NCBI GenBank assembly: GCA_900696515.1
Contig: CAADGK010000137.1
Coordinates: forward strand, 1 to 52,038
Length of the DNA stretch: 52,038 nucleotides
Direction of reading: 5' to 3'
Origin: an uncultured Nitrosospira sp.
GTDB lineage: Bacteria > Nitrospirota > Nitrospiria > Nitrospirales > Nitrospiraceae
Shown: positions 30,823-39,800 of the stretch, piece after piece
How positions within the stretch are numbered: the stretch's first letter is position 1
Layout of the letters: each line of letters begins with the position of its first letter
Translations under genes and position numbers: made by a program
Notes under the pieces: generated by a model
The model's database searches: none
Seen by the model: the letters and a program-made list of their open reading frames with translations, nothing else
What the model was told of the DNA's origin: nothing

Positions 30823-32340
30823 ATGTTGCCACGTTCGTTACGTGGGAAGAAGATCAGGCTTTCTTGTACCCTCAAAGATAAGCAAGGTGCATTACTCGGA
30901 GAGCATGGATCGGTTCTTGTCGTTGGAAAGCATCTCTCCATCAAACTTGCCAAACAGCTTCTGGCTGGTGCCAGTGCCACGATCTTAGACAAACGATTGT
31001 TAAAGCCTTTTTCTGCGCTTCAGGAGTGGCCTAGTTCCATCCAGCTAGGTCCCTTTGAGGGAAAAGGTAAGGCCGATGCTAAGACGATCTCAGTTCATGT
31101 CGGCATCCAACTGAATAGTGTTGGATGTGGTCGGAGTTGGCTGAAGCTACGCGCTGCTCCTTCAACATTCTGTGAACTGTTTGAGCGTTGGTTCTCCACC
31201 GTCACTACACGCCACCTTGGCATATTGCTTATCAAATCTATTCTTAAGGGAGGAGGAGACAATTTGTTTCCGCTGAGATTTTCCTCCGCAACACATGACC
31301 AGATTGAAGAAATTATCGTTGGTAGAGTCCAGCGAGAACGTGCTGTCCCAGTCACGATTCGTATTAAGCATGACAGGAAGGAACATGACATCACACTTTT
31401 AACTGAGAGTTCCGTATTTAAGACCCTTGCCTCGTTTCATCACGGAGATGAGGCCTCAGACGTTCGATTCGGTAAAATTTTTCGTGAGGCACTGCATGCC
31501 GGACGAGATCATGTCCTGAAAGCGCAGCTTCGCAAGGGGAAGAAAGGTGGAAAGTTTCCAACTTCATTTTGGTCTACCGCCGCATGGCTTGGTCCCGCAT
31601 TACTGAACAGATTGAGACAAGCTTATGAGAGTCACCCCAAAGTGATTGAGACGATTCACGAGTACATGACGGAAAAGAGTCAGCGATCGATAAAGCTGAC
31701 TCCTAAGAACATCGGGGTTAGGAATATGGGAGCATTTCTTGTAGACAAGAACTGGCAGAATTTTAAACGGCGCCAGCAGCCAATAGCCAACGATGACGAA
31801 GAAAATACAAACAGTGAAGTGTTGACCAGTACAATTGCTCTCAGGCAGGAAGGCAACAGGAGCGGCACTTATAGTTCTGTCGCTTTCTGGGACAAGATCT
31901 TCTATCAGCAGCTCAAATTGAAGTCTTTTCCTTGGGCAAGGCTTAGAAATAAGAATATTGAGCGATTTAAGGAGCTGATGGAGCAGCCCTGCAAAGAGCA
32001 TTATTTACGGCAGGATCCGACCTGTGATTGGGACAAACTTAAAAGAGATTATCCAACCCGATTCAAGAAACTCATTGATGGGTTCATAAGAAATAAGGAC
32101 CTCGCGGACCGCCACATGAAGCATTACCTGTTTAGCCATGACATGGAGATAGCCAGACGGACTGCACGGCGAATGGAATGGACTCCTGCACAGCGACGTG
32201 AGTTAAGGAGAGACCCGAAAACCGGGAATATGCTGTTGGCACTTCCCACTCAGGGCCCAACGTTCATTCTACCAAAGTCCCTTGAAGAGACGGTCGACGA
32301 CATCCTCTTGAATCGCGACGTATTCATTCTCTCTTCTTGA
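30823..32340 (+). CDS. Large protein of unknown function, candidate cargo
   Basis: The product has 505 residues, with GAGGGG five or fewer bases before the ATG. The N-terminal part (1-110) is beta-rich and basic; residues 120-210 include FCELFERWFSTVTTRHLGI, and residues 250-330 are helical and basic. The C-terminal third has long charged helices (ARRTARRMEWTPAQRRELRRD) and ends LPKSLEETVDDILLNRDVFILSS. There are no transmembrane helices and no recognisable nuclease, ATPase or polymerase motif. It is the largest non-structural gene of the element, and its DNA looks AT-richer than its neighbours. I cannot assign a family; a cargo or defence/interference role is only a hypothesis from its position. 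Confidence 0.7.
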   Translation: MLPRSLRGKKIRLSCTLKDKQGALLGEHGSVLVVGKHLSIKLAKQLLAGASATILDKRLLKPFSALQEWPSSIQLGPFEGKGKADAKTISVHVGIQLNSVGCGRSWLKLRAAPSTFCELFERWFSTVTTRHLGILLIKSILKGGGDNLFPLRFSSATHDQIEEIIVGRVQRERAVPVTIRIKHDRKEHDITLLTESSVFKTLASFHHGDEASDVRFGKIFREALHAGRDHVLKAQLRKGKKGGKFPTSFWSTAAWLGPALLNRLRQAYESHPKVIETIHEYMTEKSQRSIKLTPKNIGVRNMGAFLVDKNWQNFKRRQQPIANDDEENTNSEVLTSTIALRQEGNRSGTYSSVAFWDKIFYQQLKLKSFPWARLRNKNIERFKELMEQPCKEHYLRQDPTCDWDKLKRDYPTRFKKLIDGFIRNKDLADRHMKHYLFSHDMEIARRTARRMEWTPAQRRELRRDPKTGNMLLALPTQGPTFILPKSLEETVDDILLNRDVFILSS

Positions 32341-32430
32341 TCTCCCGTACGTTTCTCTCTCCTTTCAGAAGCGCAAAATTCTTCTTGAAGAAGGATCTTT
32401 TGAATTTGGGATTCCAGTAGCTTAAATCCC

Positions 32431-32625
32431 ATGAAAGCTACTGATCAGATCCTCACATCCGCTGAAGTTGGGAAGAGGCTCAACCTTTCCTCAGAACGTG
32501 TCCGTCAACTTGAACGGACCGGAGAGCTGCATGCCATTCGAACAACGAATGGAATCCGACTTTTTACCGCGTCTGCTATAGAAGAATTCCGCCGTCAGCG
32601 TCAGCACAGGATGCCACGCCGATGA
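32431..32625 (+). CDS. Excisionase/MerR-type DNA-binding protein
   Basis: The 64-residue product, ILTSAEVGKRLNLSSERVRQLERTGELHAIRTTNGIRLFTASAIEEF, is a complete helix-turn-helix plus wing of the excisionase/HTH_17 type. It overlaps the next gene by four bases (ATGA). A second such gene lies next to the integrase; this one may be a regulator of the downstream operon rather than the recombination directionality factor. Confidence 0.75.
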   Translation: MKATDQILTSAEVGKRLNLSSERVRQLERTGELHAIRTTNGIRLFTASAIEEFRRQRQHRMPRR

Positions 32626-32903
32626 AGGATTCGTCTCGGCCGATTCTTTGTAAAACCGTGGTTACTGCGCTTCGCGCATTCGTCAATCTAGATGGCATGT
32701 GTGAATTGTCGTTTCATAATCTTTCTCGTGTCACTGGTTATTCCAGGCGGTCCGTGATCCAAGCCATCAAAGGTCTCGTTGCACGTGGTGCAATAGTCGT
32801 CCACCGTCGCTATGCGTCTGATGGCACCCAACTCTGCAATGCGTATCGCATGACCGCTGAGCAACCAAGTCAACCAGCAAGAGGGGTGCGGTGTGTCACG
32901 TGA
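32622..32903 (+). CDS. Winged-helix replication/regulatory protein
   Basis: The 93-residue product, coupled by ATGA to the previous gene, has LSFHNLSRVTGYSRRSVIQAIKGLVARGAIVVHRR, a winged helix like the HTH_36 modules of phage replication and MarR-like proteins. A short disordered tail follows. It probably binds DNA; the target is unknown. The next gene starts inside its 3' end, so the three are one operon. Confidence 0.65.
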   Translation: MKDSSRPILCKTVVTALRAFVNLDGMCELSFHNLSRVTGYSRRSVIQAIKGLVARGAIVVHRRYASDGTQLCNAYRMTAEQPSQPARGVRCVT

Positions 32904-33402
32904 GTTAGACGAAGCAACCATCGTACTGACGACTGAAGCGCTCCCCGTCGTCTCGGATGTGGAGCTGGAGATCGATGCGGCCCCAGTCCGAGTCGCGCCA
33001 GGTAACTATGCGGCGGAGTGCCTGAAAGTCACGAAAGTCGACCGCAGAGAGTGGCGCCGCACATACTGGCAATTCCGCTTTCGACTGCGCGGCATTGGCC
33101 CTGAGAACCACATCATCCTGCCCGGGTTCGTGAACATACCCAGAAAGGGAAAGGTATCAGCTTACAGCAAACTTGGCCGCTGGGCGCGCATTATTGCTGC
33201 GTACACCGGTGGACGAGCGGATCGTGTGACTATGAAAGCTTTTGGTCAATTTCTATTTACCGTCAAGGTGGAAACAGTGACTCAAGCAAATTCCAAGGGC
33301 GACAAAAAACCATTCACACTTCCGGAGGCCGCGCAATACGAGGTCGTGTCGGAAGTCTTGGACATTGTCGGTCAACTGGCGCCGCGTTCGAGTGCAACAT
33401 GA
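32893..33402 (+). CDS. Phage-type protein of unknown function
   Basis: The product has 169 residues from a GTG inside the end of the previous gene. It is beta-rich: VAPGNYAAECLKVTKVDRREW, YWQFRFRLRGIGPENHIILPGFVNIP. The overall look recalls small single-stranded-DNA-binding or DUF669-type phage proteins. No diagnostic residues are seen. It follows two DNA-binding genes in one operon. Confidence 0.55.
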   Translation: MSRELDEATIVLTTEALPVVSDVELEIDAAPVRVAPGNYAAECLKVTKVDRREWRRTYWQFRFRLRGIGPENHIILPGFVNIPRKGKVSAYSKLGRWARIIAAYTGGRADRVTMKAFGQFLFTVKVETVTQANSKGDKKPFTLPEAAQYEVVSEVLDIVGQLAPRSSAT

Positions 33403-33605
33403 AGAACCATCCCAATCCAGACCATCCCAATCCATCCCATACCACCCTCAGGCTCTTTAACGTATTGCTTTCTAAAAGAGAAAGAGAGTGTCCTGGCAAA
33501 ACTAATCGCGCGCGTTTTTGCATTTCCGGCGGGGTGGCCGTCATCAACAGCAGCAACTGTCCATCACCCGGGCCGGGCGAGGCAACTCCCCGGCTCGACA
33601 GGCTG

Positions 33606-33788
33606 ATGTCCCTGGAGTTCGATAGGACGGAGCTGACTCGTTTGCTGTGTAATTTGGATCTGTGTCAGCGGTTTACGACGCGGGGTGACTCTGAGCAGCG
33701 AGTGCATTTGATGCACCGTAGGGTTGGGCCGGTTGATAGTGAGAGGCTTTATGTTTCAGAGCATCATTCGACCGGTGAGCGAGATTGA
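33606..33788 (+). CDS. Small phage protein, paralogue 1
   Basis: I choose the ATG at 33606 (60 residues); the frame continues back to 33399, but residues there are low-complexity Pro/Asn. The core LLCNLDLCQRFTTRGDSEQRVHLMHR matches the protein encoded just downstream. Function unknown. Confidence 0.5.
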   Translation: MSLEFDRTELTRLLCNLDLCQRFTTRGDSEQRVHLMHRRVGPVDSERLYVSEHHSTGERD

Positions 33789-33945
33789 GGAATCGGATGT
33801 GCTGAGCGTCGAGCATGCAGCGACGGCTCGCTGGCTGTGCGATGTGGACCTCCGCCAACGGTTTCTCACTCTTCCGGATTACCTGCAGCGAGTGCGGTTG
33901 ATGCGACTGGGGATGGTGCCGCTGGATGCAACCCTTTACCCGTAA
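33751..33945 (+). CDS. Small phage protein, paralogue 2
   Basis: The ATG at 33751 follows GAGAGG, giving 64 residues. WLCDVDLRQRFLTLPDYLQRVRLMR aligns with the preceding small protein (shared LCxxDLxQRF and QRVxLM). It overlaps the first gene in another frame by 38 bases and ends 20 bp before the S49 protease gene. I infer a tandem duplication; the function is unknown. Confidence 0.55.
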   Translation: MFQSIIRPVSEIEESDVLSVEHAATARWLCDVDLRQRFLTLPDYLQRVRLMRLGMVPLDATLYP

Positions 33946-33965
33946 CGGAAATAACGAGGTGGACC

Positions 33966-34928
33966 ATGTTTCAATTTAATCAGCCGTGGGCGATCAAACC
34001 GGCACTGCTTCAACCATTAGCTGAGGCGTATACCTCCTCCATGCGTGAAGCCACTTTCCTGGCTGTGCGTTCGACTACGTCGACTGTCGCTTCCCGCGCC
34101 GGGTATGAGCTGAACGACGGGGTCGCGGTGATTCGCCTCACTGGCGTGTTGCTGAGACATGAGCCGTCCTGGTCGGGGCTGTTCGATGTGACCTCGACCG
34201 CGCACGTGAGTGAAGTGCTTCGCCTCGCACTCCGCGATTCGTCAGTCCGGGCCATTGTATTGGCCGTTCACAGTCCTGGGGGTGCAGTCGACGGTGCCCA
34301 GGAGCTGGCGCGCCAAGTCTATGCGGCCCGGAGAAGTAAGCCCATTGTTGCCTATGCGGAAGGCTTGATGGCGAGTGCCGCGTACTGGATCGGTGCGGCT
34401 GCTGATCAGGTGTATATCAGCAGCGAGACGACGGAGCTCGGTTCGATCGGTGTCGTCGCGACGCATGTCGACATCTCGAGAGCTGAGGACGCGCGCGGCC
34501 TCAAGACGACAGAGATCGTCGCCGGGCAGTACAAGCGTGTCGCCTCTATGTATCAGCCTCTCTCCCAACTCGGTCGGTCGACCCTGCAAGAGCAGGTCAA
34601 TCAGGTCTATTCAGTCTTCGTCAATGACGTTGCCACCTTTCGCCGGACGACACCAGAGACGGTCATCCGTTCCATGGCAGACGGGCGAATCTTTCTCGGG
34701 CGGTCCGCCATCGCTGCGGGCCTTGCCGACGGCAAGACGACGCTGGATACCCTCACGAGCCATTTACGCACGAGTACGGCTTCGATGGGCCCACGCGCCC
34801 AAACACTACTGCAGCAATTTAAGAATGATGCATCGCTTCGGCAGCAGTATGGGTCGATCAGTCGGTACGCTGAGGAGTGCGATCCCGCTGTGCTTCATGG
34901 CTACGACCAGCAAGTTCCCAGTCACTAA
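33966..34928 (+). CDS. S49 (SppA/protein C-type) serine protease, phage head-maturation type
   Basis: The ATG at 33966 follows GAGGTGG; the product has 320 residues. The Ser-Lys dyad family is recognised by AVHSPGGAVDGAQELA, the nucleophile Ser in EGLMASAAYWIG and the Lys in VAGQYKRVASMYQPLS. Phage capsid genomes use such proteases to cleave scaffold and head proteins. It has no signal peptide, unlike chromosomal SppA. The following coiled-coil gene could be its substrate. No major capsid or portal gene is found nearby, so its function here is uncertain. Confidence 0.85.
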   Translation: MFQFNQPWAIKPALLQPLAEAYTSSMREATFLAVRSTTSTVASRAGYELNDGVAVIRLTGVLLRHEPSWSGLFDVTSTAHVSEVLRLALRDSSVRAIVLAVHSPGGAVDGAQELARQVYAARRSKPIVAYAEGLMASAAYWIGAAADQVYISSETTELGSIGVVATHVDISRAEDARGLKTTEIVAGQYKRVASMYQPLSQLGRSTLQEQVNQVYSVFVNDVATFRRTTPETVIRSMADGRIFLGRSAIAAGLADGKTTLDTLTSHLRTSTASMGPRAQTLLQQFKNDASLRQQYGSISRYAEECDPAVLHGYDQQVPSH

Positions 34929-34954
34929 CCACCAACCCACACCAAGGAGGAATC

Positions 34955-35599
34955 ATGTCCACATTGTTACAGCGAGTCAAATCGAACATGCAGAAGCCTG
35001 CTGCGGCCAGTCCTGAGCGTGAGGCCAGACTGAAAGCTGCGGCTGAGTTGCGGCAAGCCACCGATAATGTGTATGCGGGACGGAGGCGGATTGATGCCAT
35101 CAGGGTAAAAAAGTCTGAGTTGTCCGCAACCGTCGCGCTGCTGGAAGTAGAGGATGCCGAGGCTCGCAAAGCAAAATCAGCCGCGATGGTAGCCTATGCG
35201 GCTGGACAGGCTACGGAGGATGTAGTCACTCAAGCCAGTACGCGCGCACGAGACATCGCCTCTCGGCTGAGCGATGCTCGAGAGATGCACAATGCTTTGG
35301 AGGGGGAAGTCTTGCGCGCAGAATCGGATGCGCCGCCGTCCCGTGATTTGGATGGAATTAAGGAACGAGCTGAGCGCGTCTTCTGGTCTACCGTCTTTGC
35401 GGAGATCGCAGCTACGGAAGCACCGGCTGGCGTGCAGGAATGGATCAGGCGATGTTGGGCTGTGTTTCGCGTATATGGCTATGGTGGCCTTCCCGAAATG
35501 TACGCGCAGCTCTTCGCTGCGGAGTTCGATCGTCAGGAGATGGAGACGATTCGGCAGGACATTGAGCGCGAGTTCTTATCAGATAGTGCGCGTGTTTAA
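34955..35599 (+). CDS. Coiled-coil protein, scaffold-like
   Basis: AAGGAGGA precedes the ATG at 34955. The 214-residue product has extensive Ala/Glu/Arg-rich helices (residues ~20-120) typical of coiled coils, and a globular C-terminal third (FWSTVFAEIAATEAPAGV...GYGGLPEMYAQLFAAEF). It follows the S49 protease by 26 bp. In phage operons this position is often the scaffold or a head accessory gene; I infer that here without a family match. Confidence 0.6.
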   Translation: MSTLLQRVKSNMQKPAAASPEREARLKAAAELRQATDNVYAGRRRIDAIRVKKSELSATVALLEVEDAEARKAKSAAMVAYAAGQATEDVVTQASTRARDIASRLSDAREMHNALEGEVLRAESDAPPSRDLDGIKERAERVFWSTVFAEIAATEAPAGVQEWIRRCWAVFRVYGYGGLPEMYAQLFAAEFDRQEMETIRQDIEREFLSDSARV

Positions 35600-35635
35600 C
35601 CAACCACACTCAGCGTGTGAACGAAGGGTTGTGAC

Positions 35636-35806
35636 ATGAGAGTTATTGCTCCACCTCGAGACGTTGTTGGTGACTCGATGCTGCAGCTCTGGCGAGGTAC
35701 GCCAGAACTGCAAGCACGCTTTCCGGAGACAGAAGGCGGCGCGGCGGCCTTCTGCGCGTATGTGCAAGAAGTCGTACGACAGAAGATTGCTACGGAAGGT
35801 AGATAG
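35636..35806 (+). CDS. Unknown 56-residue protein
   Basis: The ATG at 35636 has GAAGGG upstream. The product (VVGDSMLQLWRGTPELQARF, AAAFCAYVQEVVRQKIATEGR) is amphipathic and helical. It fits between the coiled-coil gene and a degraded stretch. Function unknown. Confidence 0.5.
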   Translation: MRVIAPPRDVVGDSMLQLWRGTPELQARFPETEGGAAAFCAYVQEVVRQKIATEGR

Positions 35807-35809
35807 TCC

Positions 35810-36330
35810 ATGTGGGCCTATCTGGCCAGAGGCATTACCGATGTGCACCGCATGAACACACTTTGTGGTGCCGTACGAGATGCCTACACATTGACGCTGC
35901 GGTGCCAGCGTCAATCCGTCGGGATCGGGACGGGCGCAGCGGATCCGATCAGGGCCGTCTCCTCGGCCACGCACCATCTGCTGCCACTATCTTGTTTATC
36001 AATTTCTTGTGGAATCCAGATCGCCCGCATCGTCACAAGACGGTTGTGGAGATGGCAGATCGTCGTCTCGCAACCCTTCATCAGGAGTCTCAACCTCTCC
36101 TCCATCACAAGGTGTTTCCCCTTCTTAAAAAGCAAAAGGTACTGTGACGAGAGTGAGCTATACGGGAAAGGGACTTCGCGCAAATTCGCTAGTCACAGGT
36201 TCAAAAAGGAGCCTACGTTGTTGAAGCTAATGGGCTTATACGCGAACGATCTGGAGGCGGTGAATACCACTGGTCATCTTTCAAGGCGGGACGCGCCTAC
36301 AGGGCATTTATGAAGCCGATCTGTTTTTAA
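35810..36330 (+). pseudogene. Degraded stretch of phage-like gene fragments
   Basis: An ATG frame at 35810 starts well (WAYLARGITDVHRMNTLCGAV...) and then loses protein character. A second frame gives FLWNPDRPHRHKTVVEMADRR (about 36006-36068). A third gives AYVVEANGLIRERSGGGEYHW and FKAGRAYRAFMKP before a stop at 36328-36330. Fragments in different frames suggest one or two frameshifted genes where a portal or packaging gene might have been. I cannot name them. Confidence 0.35.
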
Positions 36331-36365
36331 TGTGAAATCTGGGTGGACGTGAGCGTGGTGGGAGT

Positions 36366-36920
36366 TTGAGGAAATATAGACCTGGCTATCTGACGAAATA
36401 TGCCAAACATGCGGGGATCGCTCTGTCTTCAGCATCGGAGGCTCTTCAGCGAGTCGGAATAGATTATATGCAGCCGTTTGATTTCGCTGACGCTGACCGG
36501 CGGCGTGAGGCAGCCCGCCACGCCGACAGAGACGCTTTCTCGAAGCGAATCAAGATCAGCAATGAAGATGAAGGGCCGGTCGATCCTGAAACCAAGAAGG
36601 ATCCTAAGTTTATCGAGAGCCAGGCGCGCCGCGAGATGTTCAAGGCGAAGCTTACGGAGCTTGAGTATCAGGAACGGGTTGGTGAACTGATACCGGCCAA
36701 GGACGTTGATGATGAGTGGTTCAGACTTGCGCGGCTGGTGCGGGACACCATGCTGAACATCCCGGCACGGATCGCCGATCAACTGGCACATGAGACCGAT
36801 CAGCGCAAGGTGCAGGACCTGCTTGAACAGGAAATCTATCAGGCCCTCGAAACGCTTTCCGGCGAAGGGGAGCAGGCCATACAGCCTTCCTGTGAAGCAG
36901 AGCCTGAGATCCTACAGTGA
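36366..36920 (+). CDS. Phage terminase small subunit-like protein (Nu1 type)
   Basis: The 184-residue product starts at TTG 36366. The N-terminal helix-turn-helix reads YLTKYAKHAGIALSSASEALQR; the central and C-terminal helices read ARREMFKAKLTELEYQERVGELIP and AKDVDDEWFRLARLVRDTMLNIPARIA, which match Nu1/TerS-like DNA-packaging proteins that bind packaging sites. A TerL partner should follow but a tape-measure gene comes next. I infer that the element packages DNA with a borrowed large terminase or that the gene was left by decay. Confidence 0.7.
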   Translation: MRKYRPGYLTKYAKHAGIALSSASEALQRVGIDYMQPFDFADADRRREAARHADRDAFSKRIKISNEDEGPVDPETKKDPKFIESQARREMFKAKLTELEYQERVGELIPAKDVDDEWFRLARLVRDTMLNIPARIADQLAHETDQRKVQDLLEQEIYQALETLSGEGEQAIQPSCEAEPEILQ

Positions 36921-36935
36921 CGAAGGGAGATTAAG

Positions 36936-39287
36936 ATGGCGGGCAACGAACTCGCGGTGGTGCTCAGGCTGGTCGCCGATCAGTTCAAGAGTGAGCTGCA
37001 ATCCTCTCGCGGGGCGATTGGGCAGTTCAACGATTTCTTGAAAGACTGGCGCACGCAGCTGTCGGCCGCCGGTGCCGCGCTCTTTGCTGTGGCGAAGAGC
37101 ACGGCGGACTTCGGCGAGGAGATGCTGAAGGGGGCACAAAAGGCGGGCGCGACGGTCCAGAGCTTTAGCGCCTTGGCCCATGCCGCAAAGATGGCCGACG
37201 TCGAGCAGCAGACGCTGATCAACGGGATGAAAGCCTTGTCCGTCACTATGGCGGAGGCAGCGCGAGGGAACAAGGACTCCGTGGAGCTCTTTGCCCGGCT
37301 GGGGGTGTCGGCGGTCGATGCCACGGGCAAACTCCGTCCGATCGAAGCCGTGATGCTCGATCTTGCCGACGTCTTCGCTTCGTCTGCCGATGGCGCCGGA
37401 AAGAATGAAGTCGCGGTCAAGCTCTTCAGTAAGGCCTGGGAGGGCTTTCTGCCATTTTTAAATCAAGGCAGGGAAGCCATTCAGGCACAAGAAGCCGAGG
37501 CCGCGAAATTAGGGCGCACGCTCTCTGAGCAGGATGCCAAGGCGGCGGATGCGTTCAACCTGGAACTGAAAAAACTCGAGGCGGCGATGAAGGGGCTCGT
37601 GACGAATGCCGGCCGCCCACTACTGGTATCGCTGACCGATCTCGTCACATTGATGAAAGAGATCACGTCTGGTCCGGTAGGTGGATCCGTCCAAAGCACC
37701 TTTGCGGTCATGGGAGAACACCTGCTGGGACTCACCCAGGCCGCGAAGGAGTTTGCAGTGGTCTGGAAGTTTGCGTTTGGCGGTGGGAAAGACAGCCTCT
37801 CATGGGAGCAGTTGAAGGGGGAACTGGCGAGAATCGAGAAGGAATGGACCCTCCGGCTGTTTCGATTGCAGCACCCTCTGGCCGCGCCACTCTTGGAAGG
37901 GCCGGCTGAGAAAAAGTCGAGAACTGTACCGTTGAGTGCAGATGGTCCGGTGAAGCCTGGCGCGACATCCTCTACAGGGAAGCCGTTTGACCAAGCCAAG
38001 TGGGCAACAGAGAAGGTTGCGCTGTGGACCGGGCAATGGAATGAGCAGCACGCGAAAGACCTGATTGAAATTTGGCTGACCGGAAATCGGGCCCTGGAGA
38101 TTCAGAAAAAGTTGATCGGGGAAGAATTGGACCTCCTGTTCCGGCAGGAGCAGCTGACGGACGAAGGCCGCAAGAAGCGGGACGAGCAGAACCGCGCGCA
38201 ACTCGATGCCGGGCTGGCCAATGCGGAGCGGATGCTGGAGGCCAATGAGCAGGCGCAGCAGAAGGAGCGGGCCGGGTTGGTGACGCTCGCGCAGGCCTGG
38301 CTTGACTATGACAATCAGGTTGGGGCCTCGCGGGAGCAGCGGTATACGCATCAGATGGATCTGCTGCGGGCCACGCTCACGAAGGAAACGCAGCTCACGC
38401 AGGACGAGGCGGCGCGGCTGGTGCTGGCCTGGCAGAACAATGAGACGCAGCTCGCGCAGGATATTTTGAATCGTACCAATTTGACCGGGCAGGAGCGCGA
38501 AATTCTCGAGCGGCAATCGCTCGCCCGGCTGGCGGCGCTGCATCAGGAATCCGCCGACGGGATTTTCGAGGGTTGGAGTCGCGGGCTGGAGAACTATGTG
38601 CGGAATACCGATTCCGCCTTCGGCTTCGCCGCGCAGATGGCGCAGCGGACCGCGCAGTTCATGGAGCAGAATTTCCGCACGTTCTTCTTCGATGTGATGG
38701 ACGGCAACATCAAATCACTCAACGATCTGTTCAAGGGCTTTGCGAATTTCGCGAAGCAGATGATCGCGCAGGTGATGGCGCAGCTGGCCACGATGTTGGC
38801 GCTGAAGGCCGCGACGGGGCTCATGAGCGGCGGGCTGGGCGGATTCTTCGGGGGCTTCGGCGGGCTGTTCGGCGGCAGCGGCGGCGCGGCGGCAGTGTCG
38901 GGCGGTGTCGATGCCGGCGGCCTGTTCGGCGGGCTGTTCGGCGGCAGCGGCGGCGCGGCGGCAGTGTCGGGCGGTGTCGATGCCGGCGGCCTGTTCGGCG
39001 GGTTGCAGTTTGTGGCGGGCGGGCCGGTGCTGGGCGCGGGCAACAGCGACACGGTGCGCGCGATGTTGACGCCGGGCGAGGGCGTGTTGAATCGGCGGGG
39101 GATGGAGGCGCTCGCGCAGCTGAACAGCGGGGCGATGCCGGCGACGACAACTCAGCAACCGGTGATTGTCAATTTTCATGGTGTGGTCGCTGGCCAACAG
39201 CCCGAGGTCAATATCCGGCGTCAGTTTGAGGGCATGGTTATCGATGTGGTCTTGAAAAATCGCCGCGATCTGTTTGGGTACCAATGA
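36936..39287 (+). CDS. Phage tail tape-measure-like protein
   Basis: The product has 783 residues with GGGAG upstream of the ATG. The N-terminal half has the TMP pattern (ELAVVLRLVADQFKSELQSSRGAIGQFNDFLK, then FSALAHAAKMADVEQQ). The central part is helical; the C-terminal ~170 residues are Gly/Ala-rich with membrane-like helices and a tandem repeat. Tape-measure proteins set tail length and help DNA entry. It has no neighbouring tail genes except a small 153-residue partner overlapping by four bases. This is the only long structural gene in the element. Confidence 0.8.
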   Translation: MAGNELAVVLRLVADQFKSELQSSRGAIGQFNDFLKDWRTQLSAAGAALFAVAKSTADFGEEMLKGAQKAGATVQSFSALAHAAKMADVEQQTLINGMKALSVTMAEAARGNKDSVELFARLGVSAVDATGKLRPIEAVMLDLADVFASSADGAGKNEVAVKLFSKAWEGFLPFLNQGREAIQAQEAEAAKLGRTLSEQDAKAADAFNLELKKLEAAMKGLVTNAGRPLLVSLTDLVTLMKEITSGPVGGSVQSTFAVMGEHLLGLTQAAKEFAVVWKFAFGGGKDSLSWEQLKGELARIEKEWTLRLFRLQHPLAAPLLEGPAEKKSRTVPLSADGPVKPGATSSTGKPFDQAKWATEKVALWTGQWNEQHAKDLIEIWLTGNRALEIQKKLIGEELDLLFRQEQLTDEGRKKRDEQNRAQLDAGLANAERMLEANEQAQQKERAGLVTLAQAWLDYDNQVGASREQRYTHQMDLLRATLTKETQLTQDEAARLVLAWQNNETQLAQDILNRTNLTGQEREILERQSLARLAALHQESADGIFEGWSRGLENYVRNTDSAFGFAAQMAQRTAQFMEQNFRTFFFDVMDGNIKSLNDLFKGFANFAKQMIAQVMAQLATMLALKAATGLMSGGLGGFFGGFGGLFGGSGGAAAVSGGVDAGGLFGGLFGGSGGAAAVSGGVDAGGLFGGLQFVAGGPVLGAGNSDTVRAMLTPGEGVLNRRGMEALAQLNSGAMPATTTQQPVIVNFHGVVAGQQPEVNIRRQFEGMVIDVVLKNRRDLFGYQ
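38861..38998 (+). repeat. 69-bp tandem duplication in the tape-measure gene
   Basis: Two exact 69-bp units (38861-38929 and 38930-38998) encode 23-residue glycine-rich repeats (GLFGGSGGAAAVSGGVDAGG). They preserve the frame. A recent in-frame duplication changes protein length by 23 residues. Confidence 0.85.
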
Positions 39288-39745
39288 GTATCACGCTTCA
39301 GGTGCTCAGTGATTGCACGATCACCGGGCCCTTCGGATTCCGCATGCATGGCCCTGGCGAACTGCTGACCTTGCCTGTGCCCGAAGCGCTTAAGGTGATG
39401 AATCTAGAGCCGAGCCATTTCAAGATCGTGAACCCAACGCCGCTCATTGCAGGCGTGGCGGTGCGCTGGCTCTTGCCAGATGATCGGGCGCAAGGGCCAG
39501 GCCTGGTGCAGTTGGTTGATGGTGCCTACCCAGACCGGCGGATATCCGTGCTGCTGGACGGCGAGCTTCGATGGATTCATGAGCGAGACATCGTAGAGAT
39601 CGACCCCTGGCCCGCAATCGACGCTCGGCTCGAGGAAGCGGTGGAGTATCTGCTTGTTGATGGCGACGAATCACCAAAAACCCAAGAGGTGAGAGATTGG
39701 ATCGCCGCACACTTTGATGAGGATAAAGATCAGTGGATGGGGTGA
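39284..39745 (+). CDS. Unknown 153-residue protein after the tape measure
   Basis: It is coupled by ATGA to the tape-measure gene. The N-terminal part (SDCTITGPFGFRMHGPGELLTLPV) is beta-rich; the C-terminal part is acidic and helical. No motif is recognised. Position suggests a tail-assembly or tail-tip partner, but that is inference. Confidence 0.55.
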   Translation: MSITLQVLSDCTITGPFGFRMHGPGELLTLPVPEALKVMNLEPSHFKIVNPTPLIAGVAVRWLLPDDRAQGPGLVQLVDGAYPDRRISVLLDGELRWIHERDIVEIDPWPAIDARLEEAVEYLLVDGDESPKTQEVRDWIAAHFDEDKDQWMG

Positions 39746-39800
39746 GGAATACCTGGGACAGTTTCGAATAGTGTGGAACGTTGCATAAACGGGAAATGTG

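Noticed and set aside
38861-38998. CRISPR or satellite array
   Set aside because: Only two adjacent units without spacers, inside a coding sequence.
38594-39284. Long minus-strand Pro- or Arg-rich ORFs
   Set aside because: Antisense shadows of the Gly-rich tape-measure repeat.
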